A stretch of DNA of 64,000 bases from the NCBI RefSeq assembly GCF_014649335.1, contig NZ_BMSV01000009.1, positions 217,680 to 281,679 on the forward strand, written 5' to 3'. The notes below the pieces were generated by a model. That model made no database searches. It was given only the letters and a program-made list of their open reading frames with translations, and was not told the DNA's origin. This DNA is from Streptomyces roseolilacinus. GTDB taxonomy: Bacteria; Actinomycetota; Actinomycetes; Streptomycetales; Streptomycetaceae. Shown piece after piece: positions 52,859-61,834 of this stretch (position 1 is its first letter; the number at the start of each line of letters is the position of its first letter). Position numbers and translations under genes: made by a program.

Positions 52859-53164
52859 TCACCCTTTCGGGTTGCCGTGCCCAGGGCGGAAGCCGAGGGT
52901 GACGTCCGTGATCAGGGAGCGGGTGTGGTCGGCGATGCTGAGGCTCTCCACGCCGCCCTGGTTCCAGGCGATGAAGTCGATCCGGCTCGCCTGCTCCCGC
53001 TCGGCCTGGCGGCGGGACTCGCGGTTGGCCTGCCGGGCCTGGTCGTTGGCCCTTCGGGCTTCGAGGAAGCTGAGCAGGGAGAGCGCGACGGCGACCACCG
53101 CCACGGCCGGCGTCAGCCACTCCCTGGCCCCTTTGCGGCCGTCCTCGTCGGGCTCCTTCGGCAT
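52859..53164 (-). CDS. Small membrane protein with coiled coil
   Basis: 101 aa. One helix (PAVAVVAVALSLLSFLE) followed by a charged helix (ARRANDQARQANRESRRQAE) typical of a coiled coil and a short C-terminal domain. The protein ends abruptly in GNPKG, so it may be a truncated version of a longer family. Confidence 0.65.
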   Translation of the reverse strand: MPKEPDEDGRKGAREWLTPAVAVVAVALSLLSFLEARRANDQARQANRESRRQAEREQASRIDFIAWNQGGVESLSIADHTRSLITDVTLGFRPGHGNPKG

Positions 53165-53266
53165 GTCACCAGCCTGGGCGCTCCCCGCCGCCCGGGGCCA
53201 CCGGAACGCACCCGGCCGGGGGGCGGGCGGCCGGGCGGGCGAAGGCCCGAGGGGGCCCGGCCCGGG

Positions 53267-54244
53267 TCACCGGACCGGCCGCCGCTCGGCGTACATCCGC
53301 GCGATGACCGCCTCGATGTCCGGTTCCCGTACGGACAGGTCGACCAGCGGGTACGCCCCGGCGACCTCCGCGACCAGCGGCGCCGCCGACGCGGACGCGG
53401 GGAACGCCAGCCACTGCCGGGTCCCCTCCACCCGTACCACGCGGGCGCCGGCCACCTCGATCGGCGGCACCTCCCGCTCCAGGTCGACGACGAGCGTCCG
53501 CGTCGCCGCGCCCGCCTCGCGCAGCCCGCTCAGCGTGCCGTCGTACACCAGCCGCCCGTGGTCGATGACCATCACGCGCTTGCAGAGCTGTTCGATGTCG
53601 GTGAGGTCGTGGGTGGTGAGCAGCACCGTCGTGCCCTGCTCGGCGTTGAGGTCCCGCAGGAACCCGCGGACCTTCGCCTTCGACACGACGTCGAGGCCGA
53701 TCGTCGGCTCGTCGAGGTACAGCACGTCCGGGTCGTGGAGGAGCGCCGCCGCGATGTCGCCGCGCATCCGCTGGCCGAGGGACAGCTGGCGGACCGGCAC
53801 CTCCAGCAGGGCGCCCAGGTCGAGGAGTTCGACGCACCGGTCGAGGTTCTCCCGGAAGCGGGCGTCGGGGATGCGGTACATGCGGTGCATCAGCCGGTAG
53901 GAGTCGCGCAGCGGCAGGTCCCACCAGAGCGTCGTGCGCTGCCCGAAGACGACGCCGATGCGGCGGGCCAGGCGGGTCCGCTCCCTGGCGGGGTCGATGC
54001 CGGCGACGCGCAGCCGGCCGCCGCTCGGGGTGAGGATGCCGGTGAGCATCTTGACGGTGGTGGACTTGCCGGCGCCGTTCGGGCCGATGTAGCCGACCAT
54101 CTCGCCGCGCGCCACGCGGAAGGTCAGCCCGTCCACGGCCCGCACCCGGCGCCTCTCCCGGCGCAGCAGGCCCACCCTGCGGCGCACCTCGAAGACCTTC
54201 TCGACGCCGTCGAGGTCGATGAAGTCCGGTTCCATGGCGGTCAC
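53267..54244 (-). CDS. ABC-2 type exporter ATPase
   Basis: 325 aa. Walker A GPNGAGKST (54-62), signature LSLGQRMRGD, Walker B VLYLDEPTIGLD and H-loop TTHD. The C-terminal 90 residues are a DrrA-like extension. First five residues depend on GTG 54244; ATG at 54235 equally possible. Four nt after the permease stop. Confidence 0.93.
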   Translation of the reverse strand: MTAMEPDFIDLDGVEKVFEVRRRVGLLRRERRRVRAVDGLTFRVARGEMVGYIGPNGAGKSTTVKMLTGILTPSGGRLRVAGIDPARERTRLARRIGVVFGQRTTLWWDLPLRDSYRLMHRMYRIPDARFRENLDRCVELLDLGALLEVPVRQLSLGQRMRGDIAAALLHDPDVLYLDEPTIGLDVVSKAKVRGFLRDLNAEQGTTVLLTTHDLTDIEQLCKRVMVIDHGRLVYDGTLSGLREAGAATRTLVVDLEREVPPIEVAGARVVRVEGTRQWLAFPASASAAPLVAEVAGAYPLVDLSVREPDIEAVIARMYAERRPVR

Positions 54245-54247
54245 GCG

Positions 54248-55078
54248 TCAGCTCCCCGTGCTCCGGTACGAACGGATCCCCACGCGCCACGCCAGCCCCG
54301 CCAGCGCGACGCACCCCGCGGCGACCAGCGGGGAGGCGAAGGCCGCCCACGGCGGCAGCCCGGCCGGCGCCTCGCGGCCCAGCACGTACAGCGCGGGCAC
54401 CCAGTTGACGAACGCCAGCGGCACGACGTACACGACGCCCCGCACCAGCTCGCCCGCGAAGATGGACGGCGGGTACTGGAGGAGGGTGTTCCCGCCGTAG
54501 GTGAAGGAGTTGGCGACCTCCGCGCCGTCCTGCGCCCAGAACTGGAACGCCGCCCCGGCCGTCATCAGCGAGCCGAAGATCAGGGCGCCCGTCACGGTCA
54601 TCAGCGGCACCATCGCCGCCTTCGCCACCGTCCACTCCACGCCCTCCAACACCACCAGCGACCACACCAGCACCAGCAGCCCCTGCGCCAGCCGGCCGAG
54701 CCGCCGCAGCGCGAACCGGTCGGCGGCCACCTGCGCCAGGACGGGCGCCGGGCGCACCAGGAACGTGTCGAGCGTGCCGTCCCGCACCCGCCGCCCCACC
54801 TTCCCCACCTGGCCCATCGCCAGGTCGGCCAGCCCGAAGGCGGTGCTCGTCGTCCCGTACAGGAACGCCACCTCGCCGAAGGCGAACCCGCCGAGCCCCC
54901 GCACGTGGCCGAACATCAGCAGGATCACGACGAAGTCGAAGAAGTTCACCACCAGGTTGGACACCAGCGTCATCGCGAAGGAGAAGCGGTACGTCATCGT
55001 GGAGCGGATCCACATGACGGCGATCAGCCCGTACGCGCGCAGCCCCTCGGCGGCCGTCGCCACCCGCCCGCTAGCCAC
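54248..55078 (-). CDS. ABC-2 type permease
   Basis: 276 aa with six hydrophobic helices; the DGTLDTFLVRPAP loop and the LVxxF/VVNFFDF segment are typical of the DUF990/ABC-2 exporter permeases. GTG start overlaps the upstream permease gene by 8 nt. Confidence 0.9.
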   Translation of the reverse strand: MASGRVATAAEGLRAYGLIAVMWIRSTMTYRFSFAMTLVSNLVVNFFDFVVILLMFGHVRGLGGFAFGEVAFLYGTTSTAFGLADLAMGQVGKVGRRVRDGTLDTFLVRPAPVLAQVAADRFALRRLGRLAQGLLVLVWSLVVLEGVEWTVAKAAMVPLMTVTGALIFGSLMTAGAAFQFWAQDGAEVANSFTYGGNTLLQYPPSIFAGELVRGVVYVVPLAFVNWVPALYVLGREAPAGLPPWAAFASPLVAAGCVALAGLAWRVGIRSYRSTGS

Positions 55079-55871
55079 CCTGGACCACCACCCGGCGCGT
55101 CGCGACCGCCTGGACCGCGCGGCCCGCGGCCAGCAGCACCAGGGCCCAGCCCGCCTGGAAGGCGTACGCCTCCCACAGCTCCCAGCCGGTCCGCTTCTCC
55201 AGGAACACGTCGGCCGGGACCTGCAGCATCGACGCCCAGGGCAGCGCGCGGGCGACCTCGCCGAGCGCGCCGGGGAAGACGGTCAGCGGCAGCAGCATCC
55301 CGGAGAAGAACACCCCCGACAGCCACGCCACCTGCACCGCCCCCGCCCCGTCGAGCAGCCAGAACACGGAGAGCGCGACCAGGTACCAGACCGCGAAGCT
55401 CACCGTGACGCCGAGCAGCACCGACACCAGGAAGGCGAGCCAGGTGAGGGGGTGTTCGGGCAGGGCCAGGTCGAAGGCGAGCGCGCCCACCGCCATCGGG
55501 ACGACCCCCCGTCCGAGCAGCTGGAAGGCGGCCCGTCCCAGGTTGGCCGAGAACCACCACAGCTGGAGGTCGGCGGGCCGGTAGAGGTCGACGGCGATGT
55601 CGCCGGTCTTGATGCGCTGGATCAGCTCCTCCTCGAAGCCGCCGCCCATCAGGGAGCAGGCGGCGAGCAGGGACTGGCCGATCCAGACGTACGCCAGGGC
55701 CTCGGCCATGTCGTAGCCGCCGAGGCGGGGGCGCTCGTCCCACAGGGCCACATAGGTGAACGTCAGGACGAAGCCGAAGACGGTGTTGGTGAACACCCCG
55801 GCGGCGGTGGCCACCCGGTAGGTGGCGTGGCGGCGGAAGCCGCTGGCCAGGACGGTCCAGTACAACCGCAT
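55071..55871 (-). CDS. ABC-2 type permease
   Basis: 266 aa, six helices, with the related KTGDIAVDLYRPADLQ loop. Forms the transmembrane heterodimer with the preceding protein. ATG with GGGGGAGG upstream; the upstream frame is not supported. First gene of the three-gene transport operon; substrate unknown. Confidence 0.9.
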   Translation of the reverse strand: MRLYWTVLASGFRRHATYRVATAAGVFTNTVFGFVLTFTYVALWDERPRLGGYDMAEALAYVWIGQSLLAACSLMGGGFEEELIQRIKTGDIAVDLYRPADLQLWWFSANLGRAAFQLLGRGVVPMAVGALAFDLALPEHPLTWLAFLVSVLLGVTVSFAVWYLVALSVFWLLDGAGAVQVAWLSGVFFSGMLLPLTVFPGALGEVARALPWASMLQVPADVFLEKRTGWELWEAYAFQAGWALVLLAAGRAVQAVATRRVVVQGG

Positions 55872-56101
55872 GGCACCGCCTCCCCCCTCTGGCCGCATCC
55901 GCGCCGTCCGACACCCCGTCAAAGCGGGTGAGCCTAACCGGCCGCACCCCGGGCACGCGACCGCTTTTCGCGTCGCGGGACAGGCGCTCCGGGGCGGGAT
56001 GCACGGGTCGGCGCTCGGCGCGGTGCACTATGTGGGGAGTGATAAAACATCACAATTCGGACAGTGATCGCGACCATGACCGCAACCGTGCCGGAGACCC
56101 A

Positions 56102-58375
56102 GTGAGCGACGCCCCGCCGCAGCCCCCCGCCGGAGGCTGGGAGCCCCGTGACCCCACCGTCCAGACCCCGGGCGACGCCGACGCCCCGCCCTCCCCCCGC
56201 CCCCCGGGCCCCGACCGGCCCCGGGCCAGGACCCCGCACCCCGACCGGACCCCGGACCCCGGCCGGACCCGGCCCCGCCGCACCGGGTGGCGCCGCGCCC
56301 TGCCCACCCGCCGCACGGTCCTCGGCGGCCTGCTGCTCCTCGTCCTCGTCCTCGGCGGCGGCTTCCTCGCCGGGTACCACCTCATCGAGATCCCGCCCGC
56401 CAACGCCGCCGCGACCGCGCAGGCCAACGTCTACCTGTACGCGGACGGCAGCCCGCTCGCCCAGGGCGGCCGGGTCAACCGCGAGAGCGTCCCCCTCGCC
56501 CGCATCCCCCGCCCCCTGCAACAGGCCGTGCTCGCCGCCGAGGACCGCGACTTCCACACCGAACCGGGCGTCGACCCCGGAGCGCTGCTCCGCGCCTCCT
56601 GGAACACCCTCACCGGCAAGGGCACCCAGGGCGGCTCGACGATCACCCAGCAGTACGTGAAGAACTACTACCTGGGCCAGGAACGCACCGTCACCCGCAA
56701 GGTGAAGGAGTTCTTCATCGCGATCAAACTGGACCGCGCCAAGTCCAAGGACGAGATCCTCGAGGGATACCTGAACACCAGCTACTACGGCCGCAACGCC
56801 TACGGCGCCCAGGCCGCCGCCCAGGCCTACTACGGCAAGGACGTCCAGGACCTCGACACCTCCGAAGGCGCCTACCTGGCGTCGCTCCTCAACGCCCCCA
56901 GCGCGTACGACGTGGGCGCACGCCCCTCCAACCGCCCCCGCGCCCTGGCCCGGTGGAACTACGTACTGGACGCCATGGTCCAGGAACGGTGGCTGACGGC
57001 GGCCCAGCGCTCCGCCCTCCGCTTCCCCGTGGTGCTCCCCTCCCACCCCACCGCCGGACTCGCCGGCCAGCGCGGCTACGCCGTACAGGCCGTGAACGCC
57101 TTCCTCGCCCGCCACGGCGTCCTCTCCCAGAAGGAACTCGCCGCGGGCGGCTACCGCATCACGACCACCCTGCGCAAGGACCGGGTGGACGCCTTCAGCG
57201 AGGCGGTAAGGGAGCAGGTGCTCGACCGGCTCGACCCGGACACCAACCCCGCCGACCGCTACGTCCGGGTGGGCGGCGCGTCCATCGAACCCTCCACCGG
57301 CAAGATCATCGCCCTGTACGGCGGCGTCGACTACACACGGCAGTACGTCAACAACGCCACCCGCCGCGACTACCAGGTCGGCTCCACCTTCAAACCGTTC
57401 GTCCTGGCCTCCGCCGTCGCGCACGGCGCCACCACCCAGCACGGCGAGCCGATCACCCCCAACACCGTCTACGACGGCACCAACAAACGCCCCGTCCAGG
57501 GCTGGACCGGCAAGGCCTACGCCCCCGCCAACGAGGACGACGTGTCGTACGGCGGCATCCCCCTCCACACCGCCACCGACCGGTCCGTGAACGCGGTGTA
57601 CGCGCAGCTCGCGGTGGACGTCGGCCCGAAGAAGGTGCAGCGGACCGCCATCGCGCTCGGCCTGCCGGCCGACACCCCCGACCTGAACGCGTCCCCGTCC
57701 ATCGCCCTCGGCCCCGCCACGGCGAGCGTCCTGGACATGGCCGAGGCCTACGCCACCCTCGCCAACCACGGCAGGCGGGGCCTGTACACGCTGGTCGAGA
57801 AGGTCGAACGGATCGACCCGGACGGCGACCACCCCCTGCCGCTGCCCGCCGCCGGCTCCGGCGCCCGCCAGGCCGTGAGCCGCGAGGCCGCCGACACGAC
57901 CACGGCCGTCCTGCGCGGCGTCGTCGAAGGCGGCACCGGCACCGCGGCACGGGCGGTCGGCCGCCCCGCGGCCGGGAAGACCGGCACCGCCGAGGACGAC
58001 AAGGCCGCCTGGTTCGCGGGGTACACCCCGGACCTGGCGACCGTGGTCGCGCTGATGGGCCAGGACCCGAAGACCGGCGCGCAGAAACCGCTGTACGGCG
58101 CGATGGGCCTGGCCCGGATCAACGGCGGCGGCGCCCCCGCGGAAGTGTGGGCCCACTACACCGGCACGGCCCTGGACGGCACCCCCGCCCGGGACTTCGA
58201 CCTGCGGCTCCCGGAGGGCTCGGAGATCGACAGGGACCGGGAACCGGAGGACCTCACGGAGGAGGCCGGCGCCGAGGACACCACCGACCAGGCGACGGAC
58301 GACCGGCCCCGGCCCCAGGACCCGCCGCCGCCCGACCGGACGGCGCCCGAGGACGAGATCCGCATCACGGAGTGA
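56102..58375 (+). CDS. Bifunctional penicillin-binding protein (GT51 plus transpeptidase)
   Basis: 757 aa. Pro-rich cytoplasmic start, one transmembrane helix (about 73-93), GT51 glycosyltransferase with AAEDRDFH (Glu near residue 146) and GGSTITQQYVKNYYL, then a transpeptidase with Ser428-T-F-Lys431, SVN and KTG starting at Lys626. Acidic Pro-rich tail. Synthesises and crosslinks peptidoglycan. GTG at 56102 chosen by GGAGA 4 nt upstream; ATG at 56030 would extend it. Confidence 0.95.
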   Translation: MSDAPPQPPAGGWEPRDPTVQTPGDADAPPSPRPPGPDRPRARTPHPDRTPDPGRTRPRRTGWRRALPTRRTVLGGLLLLVLVLGGGFLAGYHLIEIPPANAAATAQANVYLYADGSPLAQGGRVNRESVPLARIPRPLQQAVLAAEDRDFHTEPGVDPGALLRASWNTLTGKGTQGGSTITQQYVKNYYLGQERTVTRKVKEFFIAIKLDRAKSKDEILEGYLNTSYYGRNAYGAQAAAQAYYGKDVQDLDTSEGAYLASLLNAPSAYDVGARPSNRPRALARWNYVLDAMVQERWLTAAQRSALRFPVVLPSHPTAGLAGQRGYAVQAVNAFLARHGVLSQKELAAGGYRITTTLRKDRVDAFSEAVREQVLDRLDPDTNPADRYVRVGGASIEPSTGKIIALYGGVDYTRQYVNNATRRDYQVGSTFKPFVLASAVAHGATTQHGEPITPNTVYDGTNKRPVQGWTGKAYAPANEDDVSYGGIPLHTATDRSVNAVYAQLAVDVGPKKVQRTAIALGLPADTPDLNASPSIALGPATASVLDMAEAYATLANHGRRGLYTLVEKVERIDPDGDHPLPLPAAGSGARQAVSREAADTTTAVLRGVVEGGTGTAARAVGRPAAGKTGTAEDDKAAWFAGYTPDLATVVALMGQDPKTGAQKPLYGAMGLARINGGGAPAEVWAHYTGTALDGTPARDFDLRLPEGSEIDRDREPEDLTEEAGAEDTTDQATDDRPRPQDPPPPDRTAPEDEIRITE

Positions 58376-58470
58376 CGGCGGCGCACACCGCCGCCGCACA
58401 CCGCCCGCGCCCCGCCGCACCCCGGCGGGGCCCCGGCCGCGACCGGGGCGGGGCCGGAGCCGGCGGGACC

Positions 58471-58791
58471 TCAGTGGCCCGACGTGGCCTTGAGCCCCAC
58501 CACGGCGACCAGCAGCAGGCACACGAAGAAGATCCGGGCCGCGGTGACGGGCTCACCGAGGACGAGCATCCCCACCACCGCCGCCCCCGCGGCACCGATG
58601 CCGACCCACACCCCGTACGCCGTGCCGATCGGCAGCGTCCGGGTCGCCTGGGCCAGCAGGACCATGCTGGCGACGATGCCGAGACAGGTCAGCACACTCG
58701 GCCAGAACCGGGTGAAACCATCCGTGTACTTCATGCCGACCGACCAGCCGACCTCCAGCAGACCGGCGACGACGAGCAGGACCCAGGCCAT
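58471..58791 (-). CDS. sugE: SMR-family guanidinium exporter (Gdx/SugE type)
   Basis: 106 aa, four helices. Glu13 in AGLLEVGWSVGMKYTDGFTRFWPS is the SugE/Gdx signature (Gly-x-x-Lys-Tyr) rather than the multidrug EmrE one. Such transporters expel guanidinium ion. A guanidine-III riboswitch-like leader lies directly upstream, which fits. ATG at 58791 chosen; GTG codons at 58803 and 58797 are alternatives. Confidence 0.88.
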   Translation of the reverse strand: MAWVLLVVAGLLEVGWSVGMKYTDGFTRFWPSVLTCLGIVASMVLLAQATRTLPIGTAYGVWVGIGAAGAAVVGMLVLGEPVTAARIFFVCLLLVAVVGLKATSGH

Positions 58792-58830
58792 GACCACACA
58801 CACCCTTCGGGGACGAGAGGTTCTCGGGGT

Positions 58831-58874
58831 GCGTCGTCTTTGCCTCGGGACCCGGTACGGCGCGTCTCGTCGGG
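58831..58874 (-). promoter_or_regulatory. Guanidine-III (ykkC-III) riboswitch
   Basis: Minus-strand sequence begins CCCGACGAG, continues GCGCCGTACCGGG and ends AAGACGACGC, the order of conserved segments of the class III guanidine riboswitch. CCCG pairs with CGGG (P1), and GCGCCGT pairs with ACGACGC with one C-A mismatch (the pseudoknot). It ends 40 nt before the start of a guanidinium exporter gene. Confidence 0.7.
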
Positions 58875-58897
58875 TGGTGCCTCCACGGTGACAACCG

Positions 58898-59236
58898 TCA
58901 GAGGTAGAGCCCCGTGGAGTCCTCGGAGCCCTCGAAACGGTCGGCGGCGACCGCGTGCAGGTCGCGCTCGCGCATCAGGACGTACGCCACACCGCGCACC
59001 TCGACCTCGGCACGGTCCTCGGGGTCGTACAGCACCCGGTCACCGGGCTCCACGGTACGGACGCTCTGGCCGACCGCGACCACCTCGGCCCAGGCCAGCC
59101 TGCGGCCCACCGCGGCGGTCGCAGGGATGAGGATGCCGCCTCCCGAGCGCCGCTCGCCCTCGGGAACGTCGGACCGGACCAGCACCCGGTCGTGCAGCAT
59201 CCGGATGGGCAACTTGTCGTGGGTGTTCTCGCTCAC
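58898..59236 (-). CDS. GroES-like co-chaperonin paralogue
   Basis: 112 aa. DRVLVRSDVPEGERRSGGGILIPATA and VGQSVRTVEPGDRVLYDPEDRAEVEVRGVAYVLMRERD follow the GroES fold. No GroEL gene nearby, so an orphan member. GTG start. Confidence 0.85.
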   Translation of the reverse strand: MSENTHDKLPIRMLHDRVLVRSDVPEGERRSGGGILIPATAAVGRRLAWAEVVAVGQSVRTVEPGDRVLYDPEDRAEVEVRGVAYVLMRERDLHAVAADRFEGSEDSTGLYL

Positions 59237-59283
59237 CCCACGAACCTACCCGGCCGGACGCCGCTCCCGGCCCCAGGGGCCCC

Positions 59284-59604
59284 TCAGACCCCGCGCCGGC
59301 GGGACGACACGACGACCAGCCCGATCACGCCGGCCGCCAGGAGCGCCACCGGCACCACCCGCTCCAGACGCGGCGCGCCCCCCTCGTCCACGAAACGGGC
59401 CTTCACGTCGGTCACCACCCGGTTGACGGCCACGAAGGCCCGGCCGGCCGTCTCGTCGACGGTCGACGCCACCTTCGCCTTCGCGTCACCGATGATCGTC
59501 TTCGGGTGCAACCGCACGCCGATCTCGTCGAGCGCGACGGCGAGCTGCTCGCGGCGGCGGACGATGTCCGCCTCGATCTGCGCGGGGGTCCTGGCGTCCG
59601 ACAC
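59284..59604 (-). CDS. DUF3618 protein
   Basis: 106 aa. N-terminal RTPAQIEADIVRRREQLAVALDEIGVRLHPK is the DUF3618 signature; one C-terminal membrane helix. AAGGAGG precedes the GTG. Divergent from bcp. Confidence 0.88.
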   Translation of the reverse strand: MSDARTPAQIEADIVRRREQLAVALDEIGVRLHPKTIIGDAKAKVASTVDETAGRAFVAVNRVVTDVKARFVDEGGAPRLERVVPVALLAAGVIGLVVVSSRRRGV

Positions 59605-59742
59605 CGAGCTGCCTCCTTGGTGGCCGTGATCTGCGGTCGCTTCGTCAGGACAGTCTGTCAGCTCCACCGGCCCGGAGCTGTCCCAGACCCCCGTTAGGCT
59701 CGGTCGCGTACCCGCCCGTACCCCGTGAGGAGAGCCACAGCC

Positions 59743-60210
59743 ATGAGCGAGCGACTGCAGCCCGGCGACACCGCCCCCGCCTTCACCCTGCCCGACGCGG
59801 ACGGCGGAGAGGTCTCGCTCGCGGACCACAAGGGCCGCAAGGTCATCGTCTACTTCTACCCGGCGGCGCTCACGCCCGGCTGCACCAAGCAGGCGTGCGA
59901 CTTCACGGACAACCTGGCGCTGCTCGCGGACGCCGGCTACGACGTGATCGGCGTGTCCCCGGACAAGCCGGAGAAGCTGGCGAAGTTCCGGGAGAAGGAG
60001 GACCTGAAGGTCACGCTGGTGGGCGACCCGGAGAAGAAGGTGCTGGAGGCGTACGGCGCGTACGGCGAGAAGAAGCTCTACGGCAAGACGGTGACGGGCG
60101 TCATCCGCTCCACGGTGGTCGTCGACGAGGACGGCAAGGTCGAGCGCGCGCTGTACAACGTGAAGGCCACCGGCCACGTCGCGAAGATCATCAAGGACCT
60201 GGGGATCTGA
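59743..60210 (+). CDS. bcp: Thioredoxin-dependent thiol peroxidase (Bcp)
   Basis: 155 aa. Peroxidatic Cys47 in TPGCTKQAC and resolving Cys52, then VIGVSPD and GVIRSTVVVDEDGKV, all typical of Bcp peroxiredoxins. Reduces hydroperoxides in the cytosol. ATG with GAGGAGA upstream. Confidence 0.95.
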   Translation: MSERLQPGDTAPAFTLPDADGGEVSLADHKGRKVIVYFYPAALTPGCTKQACDFTDNLALLADAGYDVIGVSPDKPEKLAKFREKEDLKVTLVGDPEKKVLEAYGAYGEKKLYGKTVTGVIRSTVVVDEDGKVERALYNVKATGHVAKIIKDLGI

Positions 60211-60351
60211 GCCCCGCTCCCCCGGCCCCGAACGGCCCGCACCGCCCCACCGGCGGCGCGGGCCGCTCCGTTCTCCGGACGCAACCATCCGACCATCGGT
60301 TCGTTACTCCGTACGAGGCCACGAACAGACGGCCGCGTGGGGGAGGAAGCG

Positions 60352-61002
60352 ATGCCGGTCAGCCCGTACACGAAGGAACGCCTGGAGCAGGCCGCCCGAG
60401 GGGCGCGATCACTGTCGGAGGCGATGGAGCGGCTCGGGGTGGACCCGGCGAGTCCGACACGGCGCTACCTACGCGAGCGGATGAGGCGGCTGGGGGTGGA
60501 CACCTCGCACTTCGAACGGGAGACGAAGTGGACCAGGGACGTCCTCCGGTCCGCGGTCGCGGCGTCCACGAACATGTGCGAGGTCCTGCGCCACCTCGGC
60601 CTCGGGGTCGTCGGCGGACACCACACCCACATCAGCCGCCGCATCAGGGCGTACGGCATCGACACCTCGCACTTCCGGGCACCCGAACGCCGCGGGGTGC
60701 CCCGGCGCCCGGGGACGCCGGAACACGTGCTCGTCCGGCAGCCCGCCGACCGGGCCAGGCGCGTCCCGGGCGACCGGCTCAGGTCCGCCATGGCGGCACT
60801 GGGGGTCCCGGAGCGGTGCGCCCTGTGCGGCACGGGACCGGTCTGGCGGGGCAGCCCTCTGCCCCTGGAGGTCGACCACGTCGACGGCGACTGGCGCGAC
60901 AACCGGATCGAGAACCTGCGCTACCTCTGCCCCAACTGCCACTCCACCACGGACGGCTACCGGGGCCGCGCCAAGAGGCGCCCCGCGGAGGGAGCCGCGT
61001 GA
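60352..61002 (+). CDS. HNH endonuclease with two DNA-binding-like repeats, gene 1
   Basis: 216 aa. Two similar blocks of about 50 residues ending in GVDTSHF and GIDTSHF precede an HNH domain: CALCGTG zinc pair, EVDHVDGDWRDNRIENLRYLCPNCH. The repeats look like helix-turn-helix modules of homing-type HNH enzymes. GGGGGAGGA before the ATG; stop overlaps the next GTG. Confidence 0.88.
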   Translation: MPVSPYTKERLEQAARGARSLSEAMERLGVDPASPTRRYLRERMRRLGVDTSHFERETKWTRDVLRSAVAASTNMCEVLRHLGLGVVGGHHTHISRRIRAYGIDTSHFRAPERRGVPRRPGTPEHVLVRQPADRARRVPGDRLRSAMAALGVPERCALCGTGPVWRGSPLPLEVDHVDGDWRDNRIENLRYLCPNCHSTTDGYRGRAKRRPAEGAA

Positions 61003-61694
61003 GCGGGGGCGTGAGGTACACCCGTGAGCGGCTGGCGCAGGCGGCCGAGCAGTGCGCGGACCTGGACGAGGTGATCGCCTTCCTCGGCGCACGGCCGTGC
61101 GGCAAGCTCCGCGCGTACCTCGTCGGGCGGTTCGCGCGGTTCGGCATCGACATCTCGCACCTGGCCCCCTGTGACGGCCCGGCCCGGCCGACGCCCGGCG
61201 AACTGCGTGAGGCGGTCGCGAAGTCGGTCTCCCTCGCCGAGGCGCTGCGCCGCCTGGGCCGGCCGGACAGCGGCACCCAGCGGAGGAAGTTCCGTCAGTG
61301 GGTGGCCGAGGACGGCCTTTCGACCGCGCACTTCCTGGGGCAGGCGCACCGGCGCGGCAAGCCGGGCGCGACGCCGGTCAGGCGCGCCGAGGAGATCCTG
61401 GTCAAGCACGGGGGCGAGCGCCGCACCAGGACCCTCCTCCTGCGCCGCGCGCTTCACGAAGTCGGTGTGCCCGAGGTGTGCGCCGGGTGCGGGGTGGGGC
61501 CCGAGTGGCGGGGGAAACCCATGACGCTGGAGGTCGACCACGTCAACGGCGACTGGAGCGACGACCGGCGCGAGAACCTGCGGCTGCTGTGCCCCAACTG
61601 CCATGCCGTCACCGGCACCTGGTGCCGCGGGGGCCGTCCGCGAGGAGGTGTCCGGCGTCCGCCTCCCGGCCGGGGGGCCGGGCCAGTAAAGTAG
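60999..61694 (+). CDS. HNH endonuclease, gene 2
   Basis: 231 aa, GTGA overlap with gene 1. Same architecture with diverged repeats (GIDISHL, GLSTAHF) and an intact HNH: CAGCGVG, EVDHVNGDWSDDRRENLRLLCPNCH. Its last codons overlap the -10-like box of the following tRNA. A tandem duplication followed by divergence is the simplest origin. Confidence 0.88.
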   Translation: MSGGVRYTRERLAQAAEQCADLDEVIAFLGARPCGKLRAYLVGRFARFGIDISHLAPCDGPARPTPGELREAVAKSVSLAEALRRLGRPDSGTQRRKFRQWVAEDGLSTAHFLGQAHRRGKPGATPVRRAEEILVKHGGERRTRTLLLRRALHEVGVPEVCAGCGVGPEWRGKPMTLEVDHVNGDWSDDRRENLRLLCPNCHAVTGTWCRGGRPRGGVRRPPPGRGAGPVK

Positions 61695-61705
61695 GGCGCG
61701 GCCAG

Positions 61706-61778
61706 GCGCCCGTACGCCAAGGGCTGAGCGGCGATCTTTAGGTGGTCGTGTTTGTCGGTTCGAATCCGACCGGGCGCA
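61706..61778 (+). tRNA. Unusual class-I tRNA with UAG anticodon
   Basis: 73 nt. Acceptor GCGCCCG/CGGGCGC (7 bp), D-stem CGC/GCG, anticodon stem CGATC/GGTCG with loop TTTAGGT (anticodon TAG, reading CUA), 5-nt variable loop TGTTT, T-stem GTCGG/CCGAC with loop TTCGAAT, discriminator A. Leucine tRNAs normally have a long variable arm, so this is atypical. TAAAGT lies at 61687-61692, and a strong terminator follows. Confidence 0.8.
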
Positions 61779-61792
61779 CAGGGTGGAAAGGG

Positions 61793-61821
61793 CCCCGCAC
61801 CTTGGATTCCAAGGTGCGGGG
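61793..61821 (+). terminator. Intrinsic terminator of the unusual tRNA
   Basis: Perfect 13-bp stem CCCCGCACCTTGG with ATT loop followed by TCTTTT, the clearest factor-independent terminator in the window. Confidence 0.9.
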
Positions 61822-61834
61822 TCTTTTCGTGTGA

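Noticed and set aside
58831..58874. Guanidine-I or guanidine-II riboswitch
   Set aside because: The paired ACGR loops of mini-ykkC and the length of ykkC-I are absent; the segment order fits class III.
61706..61778. tRNA fragment left by an integrated element
   Set aside because: All four arms pair fully and promoter and terminator are present, so it looks like a whole gene and not an attachment-site remnant.
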